DNA from: Nitrobacteraceae bacterium AZCC 2146
GTDB taxonomy: Bacteria; Pseudomonadota; Alphaproteobacteria; Rhizobiales; Xanthobacteraceae
Direction: 5' to 3'
DNA length: 64,000 bases
Assembly (NCBI GenBank): GCA_036924855.1
Contig: JBAGRP010000001.1
Span: forward strand, 6,808,001-6,872,000
The notes beneath the pieces are model-generated. The model was not told the DNA's origin and made no database searches. It saw only the letters and a list, made by a program, of their open reading frames with translations. Shown in pieces: positions 1 through 8,588 of this stretch. The position numbers were made by a program, and so were the translations under genes. How positions within the stretch are numbered: position 1 is the first letter of the stretch; each line of letters begins with the position of its first letter.

Positions 1-174
1 GGTCTGGGATACGTCATCAACGCATCCAACATATCGCTCGATACCGAGCTGATGTTCGCGGCCATCATCTGCATGAGCGTCCTTGGCATCGCCCTTTTTC
101 TCGTAATCGTCCTGCTGGAGCGGCTCTTTCTTCCGCAGGGACCGGATGACTCCGGCGTTCAGGCAACAATGTGA
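1..174 (+). CDS. ABC transporter permease, C-terminal end (partial)
   Basis: The open frame enters from the left edge and stops at 172-174, giving 57 residues. They contain one strongly hydrophobic segment (about residues 18-39, FAAIICMSVLGIALFLVIVL) followed by a short basic/acidic tail starting ERLFLP. This is the usual last transmembrane helix and cytoplasmic end of SsuC/TauC/NrtB-type permeases. The next gene is a matching NMT1/THI5-like binding protein, which supports a nitrate/sulfonate/pyrimidine-type importer. The substrate cannot be read from this fragment. An ATPase presumably lies upstream, outside the window. Confidence 0.75.
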   Translation, partial: GLGYVINASNISLDTELMFAAIICMSVLGIALFLVIVLLERLFLPQGPDDSGVQATM

Positions 175-224
175 ACAGTTATTCGCAGCAATGGGCCAAG
201 TGCCCTCAATCGAAGGAGTTGATC

Positions 225-1205
225 GTGAACACTTTCAAGAAGTTGGTTCTGGGCGCCGCGATTTTCCAGGGGCTTGTGCTATCGGCCAGCGCCGTGGAGG
301 CCGCCGACAAGGTCAAGCTCCGTCTCGATTGGGTCTACGGTTCGGAGCACGCCCCAATCTTCCTCGGCATAGAGAAGGGGTATTTCAAGGACGAAAACAT
401 CGAGATCGAACTGATGCCGGGTGAAGGATCTTCCGTCACCGTCAAGCTGGTGGGAAACCGCGATACCGATTTCGGCTATGCGACGGCTGACCAGGTGTTG
501 ATCGCCGCGCAGCGCGGACTGCCGCTGGTCGCGACCGCGGTCGTGCTGCAGCAAAATCCGACCGCCCTGATCTTCAAGACTTCTCAAAACATCAAGGACG
601 CCAAGAAGGATCTCTACGGCAAGACCATCGGCGTGCAGCTCAAGAGCAATACCGCCAAACAATGGGAGGCCCTGAAGAAGGATCTCAAGCTGGACGCGAG
701 CAAGTTCAAGGAAGTCCCTGCTGACGGCGCGCTGGTACCGTTGATGGCGTCGGACCGCATCGACGTCGGCGTCGGATTCTATTTCAACGATGCGCTCAAG
801 CTCCGCGCGACTGGTGAGAAGGTGGACTGGATCCTGCTCGAGGATCTCGGCATGAAGATGTACGGCACCTCGCTGGTGACGAATGCGGATCTGATCAAGG
901 AGAAGCCCGAATTGGTGAAGCGTTTCACCCGCGCTTTCATGAAGGGATGGAGCAGTGCGATCGCCAATCCGAAGGACGCCTACGACGCCTTCGTCAAGGC
1001 CAATCCATCGACCGACAAGGTGTATGCCGAAATGAAGCTGCCGGAGGTCTTGAAGCTCACTGCATCGAGCGACGCCAAGGCCAATGGCCTCGGCCATTCG
1101 ACCAAAGCGGCATGGGAAGAACTGCAGACACAGCTGGTCAGCATGGAAATGATGAAGGAGAAGACGGACGTGTCGAAGGTCTTCACCAACGACTTCCTGA
1201 AGTAA
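225..1205 (+). CDS. ABC transporter substrate-binding protein, NMT1/THI5-like (SsuA/TauA type)
   Basis: A 326-residue periplasmic binding protein. I choose the GTG at 225 because AAGGAG (213-218) precedes it at the right distance and it gives a clean signal peptide (NTFKKLVLGAAIFQG, cleavage after AVEA). An in-frame ATG further upstream at 171 would add residues unlike a signal sequence. The mature start KLRLDWVYGSEHAPIFLGIE is typical of the NMT1 fold that binds small anionic or heterocyclic ligands. It lies 50 nt after the permease stop, so the two form one uptake system. It heads a gene run containing an SDR, opine dehydrogenases and RidA, so the ligand is probably the substrate of that pathway. 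The ligand itself is unknown. Confidence 0.85.
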   Translation: MNTFKKLVLGAAIFQGLVLSASAVEAADKVKLRLDWVYGSEHAPIFLGIEKGYFKDENIEIELMPGEGSSVTVKLVGNRDTDFGYATADQVLIAAQRGLPLVATAVVLQQNPTALIFKTSQNIKDAKKDLYGKTIGVQLKSNTAKQWEALKKDLKLDASKFKEVPADGALVPLMASDRIDVGVGFYFNDALKLRATGEKVDWILLEDLGMKMYGTSLVTNADLIKEKPELVKRFTRAFMKGWSSAIANPKDAYDAFVKANPSTDKVYAEMKLPEVLKLTASSDAKANGLGHSTKAAWEELQTQLVSMEMMKEKTDVSKVFTNDFLK

Positions 1206-1230
1206 ACGCAACCTAATCGAAAGGCTTGGA

Positions 1231-1392
1231 ATGAAGCGCAGCGATATCCTCGTGATCGGGGTCGGCGTTCTGGCAGCGATTGCAATCGGAGATATCGCTG
1301 CCCGAGGCAGAGGGGCGGAGCGGGAGGCCGATCGCAGGGACCGTGACCGGTCGAAGCCTGCGATCGACATTGGTATTGGCGTCGCCGGATGA
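1231..1392 (+). CDS. Possible small membrane protein, translationally coupled to the SDR
   Basis: A 53-codon open frame that starts at ATG 1231, with AAAGG about 6 nt upstream. Its stop TGA (1390-1392) overlaps the ATG of the next gene as ATGA. The first part (DILVIGVGVLAAIAIG) could be a single membrane span; the rest is rich in Arg and Asp. I recognise no family. The overlap and Shine-Dalgarno sequence argue for real translation, perhaps as a leader that couples to the SDR. The absence of a family and the short length argue for caution. Confidence 0.35.
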   Translation: MKRSDILVIGVGVLAAIAIGDIAARGRGAEREADRRDRDRSKPAIDIGIGVAG

Positions 1393-2168
1393 GCAAGAGC
1401 GCGTCTTCGCTGCCTCGGACGCCCTCCTTCAGGGTGGACGGCCGCCGTGCGCTTGTCACCGGTGCCGGTCGCGGCATCGGACGTGCTGCCGCGGCGGCAT
1501 TGGCAGAGGCCGGCGCGGAAGTAACGTTGTGCGCGCGCACGGCTGACGATCTCGAGGAGACCGCGAGCTCCATCAGAGCTGCGGGCTTCTTCGCAAGCAC
1601 GCTCGTTCTGGATATCACCGACCTCGATCTGGTTAAGCGAGCACTCGAAGCTGGTACGCCCTACGATATTCTCGTCAACAATGCAGGCACCAACCGTCCA
1701 AAACCGATTCAACTTGTGGAAATGGAAGATTTCGATGCGGTATTCGAGCTCAACGTGCGTGCGACATTCTTTCTGTCCAAGGAAGTGGCGGTTCGCCTGA
1801 TGGGACTCGGACGTCCCGGTTCTATCATCAATATGTCGTCCCAACTCGGACACGTCGGGGCTCCGAACCGTTCGCTCTATGTCGCGTCGAAGTTCGCGAT
1901 CGAGGGGCTGACAAAGGCGCTGGCGGTGGAACTGGGCCATGCAGGCATACGTGTGAACGCCATTGCGCCGACCTTCATCGATACGCCACTGACGAGATCC
2001 TACGGGCTCGACGAAGCCGCTCTGGATTCGGTCAGGTCAAAGATCAAGCTCGGACGTATCGGTAGGGTCGAGGATCTGATGGGCGCCGTTATTTATCTCG
2101 CTTCGGATGCGTCGGCCCTGGTGACCGGAACGTCATTGCTGGTCGATGGCGGGTGGACGGCGGAATGA
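1389..2168 (+). CDS. Short-chain dehydrogenase/reductase (SDR), classical FabG-like
   Basis: 259 residues with all classical SDR landmarks in order: the cofactor motif TGAGRGIG (about residues 22-29), NNAG (about 97-100), the catalytic Ser in NMSSQ (about 147-151), YVASK as the YxxxK pair (about 162-166), and a C-terminal DGGWTAE. It should oxidise or reduce a secondary alcohol or ketone with NAD(P). It has a short Ser/Pro-rich N-terminal extension before the Rossmann fold. It is coupled by ATGA to the small open frame upstream. It is followed, after a 113-base gap with no recognisable signal, by the first opine dehydrogenase. The substrate is unknown. Confidence 0.9.
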   Translation: MSKSASSLPRTPSFRVDGRRALVTGAGRGIGRAAAAALAEAGAEVTLCARTADDLEETASSIRAAGFFASTLVLDITDLDLVKRALEAGTPYDILVNNAGTNRPKPIQLVEMEDFDAVFELNVRATFFLSKEVAVRLMGLGRPGSIINMSSQLGHVGAPNRSLYVASKFAIEGLTKALAVELGHAGIRVNAIAPTFIDTPLTRSYGLDEAALDSVRSKIKLGRIGRVEDLMGAVIYLASDASALVTGTSLLVDGGWTAE

Positions 2169-2281
2169 GCGGCAGGCCCAGATCGCGCGGTCGATACATC
2201 TCGCTGCAACTTGCGCCGGCTGATCGCGCTGAAAAATAGCAGAGCCCTTCGCGACGGGCGCCACGTCAAGGCCAAAGAACG

Positions 2282-3352
2282 ATGAAGATAGTCATTATTG
2301 GAGCAGGCGCCGGCGGCGCGGCGGCAGTGGCGGAGCTTTCGCTCGCGGGCCACGAGGTGACGCTGTGGAATCGGTCCGCAGAGACACTGGCGCCGTTCCA
2401 GAATATGGGTGTGGCCTATCAGGGCGTGCTGGGCGAGGGCGTTTTTCGTCCGGCCATCACCGCCGATCTGGGCCGCGCCATTGCCGGCGCGGATGTCGCG
2501 GTCGTTGTGCTGCCGACGCTCTCCCATGGCCCGGTCGCCATGCTGCTGGCGCAGGCAGGCTGGGGATCGACCCGGCCCGTTGTGCTCAATCCGGGCCACA
2601 CCGGCGGCGCGCTGGCCTTTCGCCATGCCTTTGCCGCCGTCGCCAGCCCGCCGCCGATCGCCGAATTTTCAACGTTGACCTACGTCGCCCGGAAATCCCG
2701 GCCGCACGAGGTCAACGTCACGGGGCGCGCCAAGCGGGTCCGATGCGCAGGTCTGCCCGGCGGGCAGGTGGCGGTCGCCGCCGCCCAAGCGCTGTTTCCC
2801 GGCGTGGTCGAAGCCGGCAGCGTACTCGTCTGCGATCTGTCGAATGTCAACATGGTGCTGCATCCACCCGGCGCAGTGCTGGCGGCCGCGTGGGTCGAGG
2901 CGCGTGCGGGCGACTTCACTTTCTATGTCGATGCAATGACGCCGGGCGTGACGCGGGTGATGAAAGGTCTTGACGACGAACGCCGCGCGGTCGCCACCGC
3001 CTTCGGTATCGAATTGCCCTCCGTCATCGAGGAGATGCGCGCCATCGGCACTGTCTCGCCGGACGCCCCTGCCGACGACTTTGCTGTAGCGATATCCGCC
3101 GGTGAAGCCAACCGGCGAATCAAGGGTCCGGACACGCTGCGGCACCGCTATTTTATGGAAGATTTTGGCTACGGGCTGACACCATTTCTGGCGCTGGCCG
3201 GTATCGCGGGCGTAGCGGTGCCGGTCGCTGCATCGCTGTCGCGCCTCGGCGACATCGCCTGTGATGTCGCGCCGGGCGAAGGTCGCACGGCGCGAAGCAT
3301 GGGCATCGACGGAATGACGCGGGATGCCCTCCTCGAAGCAGTGAGCGGATAG
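2282..3352 (+). CDS. NAD/NADP octopine/nopaline dehydrogenase family protein (copy 1)
   Basis: 356 residues. The N-terminal Rossmann motif GAGAGGAAAVAEL is at residues 7-19. The C-terminal opine-dehydrogenase domain shows the family signature HRYFMEDFGYGLTPF near residue 290, where the conserved His and Asp lie in known members. The family reductively condenses, or oxidatively cleaves, N-(carboxyalkyl) amino acids with NAD(P)H; some members act on related secondary amines. A paralogue lies 1.7 kb downstream (5039-6157) in the same operon. In this uptake and catabolic setting the oxidative (degradative) direction is more likely, but that is inference. Confidence 0.85.
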   Translation: MKIVIIGAGAGGAAAVAELSLAGHEVTLWNRSAETLAPFQNMGVAYQGVLGEGVFRPAITADLGRAIAGADVAVVVLPTLSHGPVAMLLAQAGWGSTRPVVLNPGHTGGALAFRHAFAAVASPPPIAEFSTLTYVARKSRPHEVNVTGRAKRVRCAGLPGGQVAVAAAQALFPGVVEAGSVLVCDLSNVNMVLHPPGAVLAAAWVEARAGDFTFYVDAMTPGVTRVMKGLDDERRAVATAFGIELPSVIEEMRAIGTVSPDAPADDFAVAISAGEANRRIKGPDTLRHRYFMEDFGYGLTPFLALAGIAGVAVPVAASLSRLGDIACDVAPGEGRTARSMGIDGMTRDALLEAVSG

Positions 3353-3355
3353 ACG

Positions 3356-4520
3356 ATGCGTTCCGGAAAGCTCGCGGATCTCTTGACGATCGATGACATG
3401 CGCGCGCAGGCGCGGCGGACGCTGCCGCGGATGCTGTTCGATTTTGTCGATGGCGCCGCTGGCGACGAGGCAACCGCTTTTCGGAACTTGGCTCCCTACC
3501 AAACCCACGCCTTGATAGGAAGTGCCCTGACGGGAAGCAGCGTGCGGGATCAGAGCCGGATGCTTTTCGGACAGACGATCAGAAGTCCCGTCATGGTGGC
3601 ACAGACAGGATCTTCCGGTTTGCTATGGCCGCGCGGCGAAGCCGAGGTGGCGCGGGCATGCGCGGCGGCGGGCACGATCATGAGTGCGGGCGCCACGCTC
3701 TCGATTGAAGAAGTCGGCAACGAAATGGTTGCAGATATTCATCTACCGGGATCGCGCCATCACGAAGGCCTTTGCCGAGGGCGCCAAAGCCGCCGGCTAC
3801 GAAGCCCTGGTCTTGACGATCGACTGTCCGGTGCTGGGGCGGCGGGAACGGGATCTGCGCAATGGGTTTAAGATCAATCCGAGGTTGCGCGTCGGCAACT
3901 TGCTGGATGCCGCAATCCATCCGGGCCGGTGGTCGCGGATGATGCAAACGCCGAAAGTGACGTTTCGAAACTTCGAGGCCTATGGCGGCGGCAATGTAGT
4001 CGACATGGCGCGCTACATTGCCACGCTGATTGATCCCGGCGTGTCGTGGGCGGAGGTCGAATGGCTGCGTTCCATATGGGACGGTCCGCTGATCCTCAAG
4101 GGAATCATGCGCGGCGAGGATGTCCGCCGCGGTCTGGAGATCGGATGCGACGGCATGCAGGTGTCCAACCATGGAGGCCGGCAGCTTGATCAAACCCTCG
4201 GCACGTTCGAGGCGCTGGCGGAGGTGGTCGAAGCGGTCGGCGGCCGCGTGCCCTTGCTGCTCGACGGCGGCATTCGCCGTGGCACCGATGTCCTGAAAGC
4301 CGTCGCGCTCGGCGCGCAGGCGGTTCTAATCGGCCGCAGCCATCTGTGGGGACTAGCGATCGCCGGCGAAGCCGGGGTCCGGCACGCACTGGATATTCTG
4401 ACCGCCGAAATCGATCTCGCCATGGCGATCGGAGGCTGGCGCAGCCTCGACGAAATATCGACCAGTTCGGTGCGGTCGGTCAATGCGCTGTCAAACCTCA
4501 AAAGCCTGCGAGCAGAATGA
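3356..4520 (+). pseudogene. FMN-dependent alpha-hydroxy-acid dehydrogenase (LctD/GOX family), one frameshift
   Basis: The first frame runs from ATG 3356 through the N-terminal part (FDFVDGAAGDEAT; MVAQTGSSGLLWPRG; TIMSAGATLSIEEV). It then leaves the homologous reading just after 3724. Homology resumes one base later at 3726 (WLQIFIYRDRAITKAF). It continues to the end through LTIDCPVLGRRERD, ILKGIMRGEDVRRGLE, the active-site SNHGGRQLD and LLDGGIRRGTDVLKA. One extra base (or two missing) near 3725 therefore splits an otherwise complete protein of about 388 residues. Nothing suggests a programmed slip site. A sequencing error is the main alternative, because both halves keep all the family's residues. 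The intact enzyme would oxidise a 2-hydroxyacid with FMN. Confidence 0.85.
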
Positions 4521-4993
4521 GAACAATCGACATGACGATACAACAGAGGTTGCTGTCCCTGGGCATCGAGCTGCCGAAGCCGTCGATCCCTTCCGCGAAC
4601 TATGTGCCTGCCCGCCGCATCGGCTCGCTGGTCTTCATTGCCGGCCAGGTGCCGAACTGGGAGGGAAAGGACCGCTTCACGGGGAAGCTGGGTGACACGA
4701 TATCGATCGAGGAAGGCCAGGCGGCGGCCCGGCTTTGCGCCGTCAACGTCCTGGCTCAGGTTTCCGCGATCCTCGACGGTGATCTCGAACGCGTGGCTTC
4801 GGTGGTTCGCCTCGGTGGATTTGTCAACGCGGTCCCCGACTTCCGCGATCATCCGGCTGTCGTCAACGGGGCGTCGGACTTGATGGTCGCGGTGTTCGGC
4901 GATGCCGGCCGCCACGTCCGTGTGGCCGTTGGATCGTCCTCCTTGCCCCGAAATGTCCCGGTTGAGATTGAAGCGATGTTCGAACTCAAGTGA
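4517..4993 (+). CDS. RidA/YjgF/Rut-C family protein
   Basis: A protein of about 158 residues. The start ATG at 4517 overlaps the preceding stop as ATGA; ATG 4532 (MTIQQRL) is an alternative. The family pattern is visible: SANYVPARRIGSLVFIAGQVP, then CAVNVLAQVSAIL, VVRLGGFVNAVPDFRDHPAVVNGASDLM, and VGSSSLPRNVPVEIEAMFEL with the conserved RNVPVEIE end. Members of this longer YjgF subgroup hydrolyse reactive enamines or imines to ketones and ammonia. That fits an operon whose opine dehydrogenases produce imines, so it may hydrolyse or detoxify the imine. Its precise role here is inferred. Confidence 0.88.
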   Translation: MRTIDMTIQQRLLSLGIELPKPSIPSANYVPARRIGSLVFIAGQVPNWEGKDRFTGKLGDTISIEEGQAAARLCAVNVLAQVSAILDGDLERVASVVRLGGFVNAVPDFRDHPAVVNGASDLMVAVFGDAGRHVRVAVGSSSLPRNVPVEIEAMFELK

Positions 4994-5038
4994 CGAAGCT
5001 GCGCTGACGGATGCAATGATTGAAGATCGGGGAACGAG

Positions 5039-6157
5039 ATGGCAAACGAGAAAATCAGGACTGTCGCGGTGCTCGGCGCCGGTCACGGCGGATGTGCTGC
5101 GGCTGCAGATCTGACGGCGCGGGGATACACCGTCCATCTGCACGCGCGGCGGGAAGCGGTGCTGGAGCCGCTGCGCCAGGCCGGCGGCCTTCACGTGCGA
5201 GGCGTGCAGCAGGGGCTGTATCCGATCGCTAAGATGACGACCGACGTGGCTGAGGCCATCGACGGCGTTGATTTGATCATGCTGGTCGTCCCTTCCAGCG
5301 CGCATGCCTATTACGCGGCCGCGCTCGCCGGATTGATCGACGGCTCGGTGCCGATCTTTCTCAATCCAGGCCATACCGGGGGCGGACTTCACTTCCTGAA
5401 TGAATTGCGGGAGGCAGGCTATCACGGGACGGTAAGGATCGGCGAAACGGTCTCGCTCACTTACGTGACCCGAATGGAGGGACCTGCGACGGTCGGGATC
5501 TACTCTTATATGCGCAAGCAGCGGTTTGCGGCCCTGCCGGGTCGCCATGCCGATGAGATGTTCGGTCTGATCCATTCGATCTATCCCGAGACGATCAAGG
5601 CTTCGAGTGTCATCGAGACGGCACTGACGAATATGAACGCCGTCTTTCACCCGCCCGGCATGATTTTGAACGCCGGGTGGATCCAGCGCACTGACGGCAA
5701 TTTCCTGTTCTACAAAGAGGGCATTACCGACGCCGTGGGCCGTGCCTGCGAGGCGATCGACCGCGAGCGACTGGCGGTGGCCAGAGCGCTCGACGTTCCG
5801 GCGCTGCCTTTCCTCGACAATTTTCTTGCAGCGGGACTGACCACCAAGGAAGCCCGCGACAGCGGCTCGATTTCACGGGCCTGCGAAGAAAGCGAGCCCA
5901 ACAAGACCATCAAGTCGCCCTCATCACTCGATCATCGGTACGTGCATGAGGACATCGGCTACGGCCTCGTACCCTTTGCCGCGTTTGGCCGCCTGGCCGG
6001 CGTCCCAACGCCGGCGATCGAAGCCATGATCACAATGGCCTCCATCGCGACAGGCATTGACTACGCCGTGCAGGGCCTCACTCTGGCCAGGATGGGTCTT
6101 GGCGGCATGAACGTGACGCAGCTGAAGCATTTCGTTGAAGCCGGCGAGCGAGCCTAG
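5039..6157 (+). CDS. NAD/NADP octopine/nopaline dehydrogenase family protein (copy 2)
   Basis: 372 residues with the Rossmann motif GAGHGGCAAAADL near residue 13 and the C-terminal signature HRYVHEDIGYGLVPF near residue 299. It is clearly paralogous to 2282-3352: NPGHTGG, FHPPG/LHPPG and the ED-GYGL-PF blocks are shared. The two are separated by the hydroxyacid dehydrogenase pseudogene and ridA. GGGGAACGAG just before the ATG serves as ribosome-binding site. Two divergent copies in one operon suggest two related N-substituted amino acids, or forward and reverse steps on different keto partners. Confidence 0.85.
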   Translation: MANEKIRTVAVLGAGHGGCAAAADLTARGYTVHLHARREAVLEPLRQAGGLHVRGVQQGLYPIAKMTTDVAEAIDGVDLIMLVVPSSAHAYYAAALAGLIDGSVPIFLNPGHTGGGLHFLNELREAGYHGTVRIGETVSLTYVTRMEGPATVGIYSYMRKQRFAALPGRHADEMFGLIHSIYPETIKASSVIETALTNMNAVFHPPGMILNAGWIQRTDGNFLFYKEGITDAVGRACEAIDRERLAVARALDVPALPFLDNFLAAGLTTKEARDSGSISRACEESEPNKTIKSPSSLDHRYVHEDIGYGLVPFAAFGRLAGVPTPAIEAMITMASIATGIDYAVQGLTLARMGLGGMNVTQLKHFVEAGERA

Positions 6158-6209
6158 CTGCGATGGCAAAGATTTCACCCGAGAATTACAGCGTGGGCTG
6201 GGAGACAAC

Positions 6210-7214
6210 ATGATGGATGTACGATTCGGCGTTAGCTTCGACGGCTTCGAGGATACGACGACCGCTTTGGCCACGGCGCGGCAGGTCGTCGCCGCCGGCG
6301 CCGAAAGCCTGTGGATGGCCGAACATATGGGCTACCGCGAAGCCCTCGTGACCAGCATGGGGTTTCGGATGAATGACCCGAACGCGGTTGTCGTTCCCAC
6401 AGCGGTCAGCCCCTACCTCTGGCATCCGAGCCCAACGGCGATGTCGCTCGCGACGCTCGCGGAGGTCGGTGCCGCGCCGGTGGGCATCGCGGTCGGGGTT
6501 GGCAATCCACTGTTTCTCGCCGAGTCCGGAAAGGCCGTAGAAAAGCCGGTCCGCGCGGTGCGGGAGTTTGTCGAGTGCATGCGGGCCCTGTGGACCGGCG
6601 AAGCGGTACAGTATCAGGGAGACATGTTTCAACTTGCCGGCGCGCGGCTGGGATTTCGCCCGCCGCAGTCGTTGCTCGTCTACATTGCAGCGATGGGTGA
6701 GCAGATGCTGGCTCTTGCCGGGCGTATCGCCGACGGCGTTGCGCTGTCGGCGGGGCTTTCCGCCGCCTACTGCAAAACTTCCCTGCAGCATGTCAACGCA
6801 AACGCGCGCGCAGCGGGGCGCGATCCCGCGACACTGCGCCGAGCTTCCTATCTGTTTTTCGCCGTCTCTGAAGACGGCCGGAAGGCGGTCGACCTGGTGC
6901 GCCCAAAGCTTGCCTTCCTGCTGCGCAACAGGGCGCTGAAGGAAAATATCGCGGTGACCGGCGTACCGGTGGATCAGGACCGCATCATCGACGCCATCTC
7001 CCGCCGCGACATGGAGGAAGCCGCGCGTTTGGTTTCGGACGATGCCGTCGAGGCGTTCTCGATCTGTGGTACAACCCGATCATGCAGCGATCGGCTCGCG
7101 GCTTTCATCGACAGCGGCATCAATGAGCCTGTACTGATGGTGATGGGGGAGAGGCCCGAACGCGATCTTGCTCTCAAATTTCTACGAGAGCACACGGGGA
7201 GAGACCCGCAGTAG
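6210..7214 (+). CDS. Luciferase-like (LLM class) flavin/F420-dependent oxidoreductase
   Basis: A 334-residue TIM-barrel LLM protein. I choose ATG 6210 because GGGAGA precedes it and because the barrel's first strand (VRFGVSFDGFED) begins there; an earlier in-frame start at 6135 overlaps the previous gene. Typical blocks are VVVPTAVSPYLWHPSPTAM, IAVGVGNPLFLAESG, LVYIAAMGEQMLALAG and RIADGVALSAG. It resembles the LLM at 10683-11654 more than the Rv2161c-like ones. Family members use F420 or FMN to reduce or oxidise small molecules. F420 is likely here because a full F420 pathway lies 16 kb away in the same island. It ends the first operon, just before a terminator. Confidence 0.8.
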   Translation: MMDVRFGVSFDGFEDTTTALATARQVVAAGAESLWMAEHMGYREALVTSMGFRMNDPNAVVVPTAVSPYLWHPSPTAMSLATLAEVGAAPVGIAVGVGNPLFLAESGKAVEKPVRAVREFVECMRALWTGEAVQYQGDMFQLAGARLGFRPPQSLLVYIAAMGEQMLALAGRIADGVALSAGLSAAYCKTSLQHVNANARAAGRDPATLRRASYLFFAVSEDGRKAVDLVRPKLAFLLRNRALKENIAVTGVPVDQDRIIDAISRRDMEEAARLVSDDAVEAFSICGTTRSCSDRLAAFIDSGINEPVLMVMGERPERDLALKFLREHTGRDPQ

Positions 7215-7338
7215 AATTAAGCCGATGTTAGATTTTGTCGCTTGTGTCGGCTAACGAGCAATTTCAACCGAGGTTTCGGCGCTCTCCATTCGCCTCGCCT
7301 CGGCGAAGACCACGGCCAGGATGCACCAAATACAAACA

Positions 7339-7370
7339 AAGGCCCCGCACTCGGATAAGCGCGGGGCCTT
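7339..7370. terminator. Bidirectional rho-independent-type terminator
   Basis: A perfect 10-bp inverted repeat AAGGCCCCGC (7339-7348) and GCGGGGCCTT (7361-7370) with a 12-base loop. It lies between two convergent genes (LLM ending 7214, livK-like ending 7382). A flanking A-rich stretch on the left (ACAAAC) and CTTCTC on the right make a weak U tract for both directions. Confidence 0.85.
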
Positions 7371-7381
7371 CTCGTCCGAGT

Positions 7382-8518
7382 TTAGTTGAGCGAGACTTCC
7401 TTCAGAATCTTCACCTTCTTGTCAGCCACGCCCTCGATCAGCACGACCTTGCCGCCCTGGTTGTGGTCGTCGAACGTGACCTTGGCGCCCATCACATTGG
7501 TGAACTCGATCTTCTTGAGCGCATCCCGGATCGCGGTCGGATCGGTGGAACTTGCTTCTTTGATAGCCTTCAGCAGGAGCCGCATGGCGTCATAGCCGGC
7601 CCAGGTCTGCAGCACCGGCGTCGTCTTGTGGCGCTTTTCGACTTCGGCGGCGAACGCCTTGTTCAACGGAGTATCGACCAGATAGCTGTAGGTCCACGCG
7701 GTGATCGAGCCTTCCATACCGCCGGCCTGGATGATCTGCAGGTTGTTGCCGCCGGGGTCGAAGCGACCGATGTACGGGATCTTGACGCCGAGCTGCATCG
7801 CGTTGCGCAGGAAGTTGAGCTGGTCGCCTGCGAGCTGAAAGATCGCGATGGCGTCCGGCTTGCTCTGCTGGATGCGGGTCAGCAGCGAGGTGAAGTCCGG
7901 ATAGCTCTGCGGATGGAAGTCGGTGGAGATCACTTCCAGGCCGTTCTTCTTGGCCACCGCCGCAAAAGCTGCTGCGCCTCCGCGGCCGAAATCGGTGTCC
8001 TCGCCGAGGATCGCAACGCGCTTGATCTTCGATCCGCCCTGGCCGAGATACAGGCCAAGCGCGTTCATCATATCGTCGTCGGACGGGTTGATGCGGAACG
8101 TCCACTCATTGCCGCCGACGCCGGACTGTTCCGTGATCTTCGGACTCGAGGCGATGGCGTCGACCATCGGGATTTTTGCCGCCGCGATCAGCGGCATGGT
8201 GGCCAGCGTCGCCGAGCTGCAATGCGCGCCGAGGATGGCGACGACCTTGGCTTCGATCAGCTTGTTGGCGACGTTGACGGCCTCCGAAGGGTTGCAACGG
8301 TTGTCGTAGCCGATCATCTCGACCTTCTTGCCGAGCACGCCGCCGGCGGCGTTGGCTTCGTCGAGTGCCAGCTGGTAGCCCCAGCGCTGCCACATCGCGG
8401 GCGCCGCCGCGGGACCGGTGTCGGGCACGCTGGCGCCGATCACGATGTTCTGCGCATTTGCCGCCATCGGCAGCGCGAGCGAAAGCCCGACCGCCGCCAC
8501 CAGTGTTCCAATCAACAT
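7382..8518 (-). CDS. Branched-chain-amino-acid-type ABC substrate-binding protein (LivK-like)
   Basis: 378 residues from ATG 8518, with AAAGG at a proper distance; a GTG at 8524 is in frame but too close to it. A signal peptide (LIGTLVAAVGLSLALPMAANA) precedes a type I periplasmic-binding fold: IVIGASVPDTGPAAAPAMW, LGAHCSSATLA, IPMVDAIASSP, VAILGEDTDFGRG. Family members bind amino acids, amides, urea or aromatic compounds. The membrane and ATPase genes livHMGF are 8 kb away in another operon carrying the same operator, so they probably form one transporter. It lies 70 nt downstream of the aldolase-like gene. Confidence 0.9.
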   Translation of the reverse strand: MLIGTLVAAVGLSLALPMAANAQNIVIGASVPDTGPAAAPAMWQRWGYQLALDEANAAGGVLGKKVEMIGYDNRCNPSEAVNVANKLIEAKVVAILGAHCSSATLATMPLIAAAKIPMVDAIASSPKITEQSGVGGNEWTFRINPSDDDMMNALGLYLGQGGSKIKRVAILGEDTDFGRGGAAAFAAVAKKNGLEVISTDFHPQSYPDFTSLLTRIQQSKPDAIAIFQLAGDQLNFLRNAMQLGVKIPYIGRFDPGGNNLQIIQAGGMEGSITAWTYSYLVDTPLNKAFAAEVEKRHKTTPVLQTWAGYDAMRLLLKAIKEASSTDPTAIRDALKKIEFTNVMGAKVTFDDHNQGGKVVLIEGVADKKVKILKEVSLN

Positions 8519-8588
8519 CGTCACGCCTTTCTGAAATGATTTATAGGTTCTTCAACGCAAGATATGTGCCGCCACCGCGGAACATGAT

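Noticed and set aside
279..1940. A 553-codon minus-strand open frame across the binding protein and SDR
   Set aside because: It is antisense to two clearly recognisable genes, is rich in Arg/His/Gln as GC-rich shadows are, and shows no domain.
3720..3740. Programmed +1 frameshift in the hydroxyacid dehydrogenase
   Set aside because: No slippery run or stop codon at the shift and no precedent in the family; a mutation or sequence error is simpler.
7235..8539. A 434-codon plus-strand frame opposite the LivK-like gene
   Set aside because: The minus-strand protein has a signal peptide and clear family blocks; the plus-strand frame is a codon-bias shadow.
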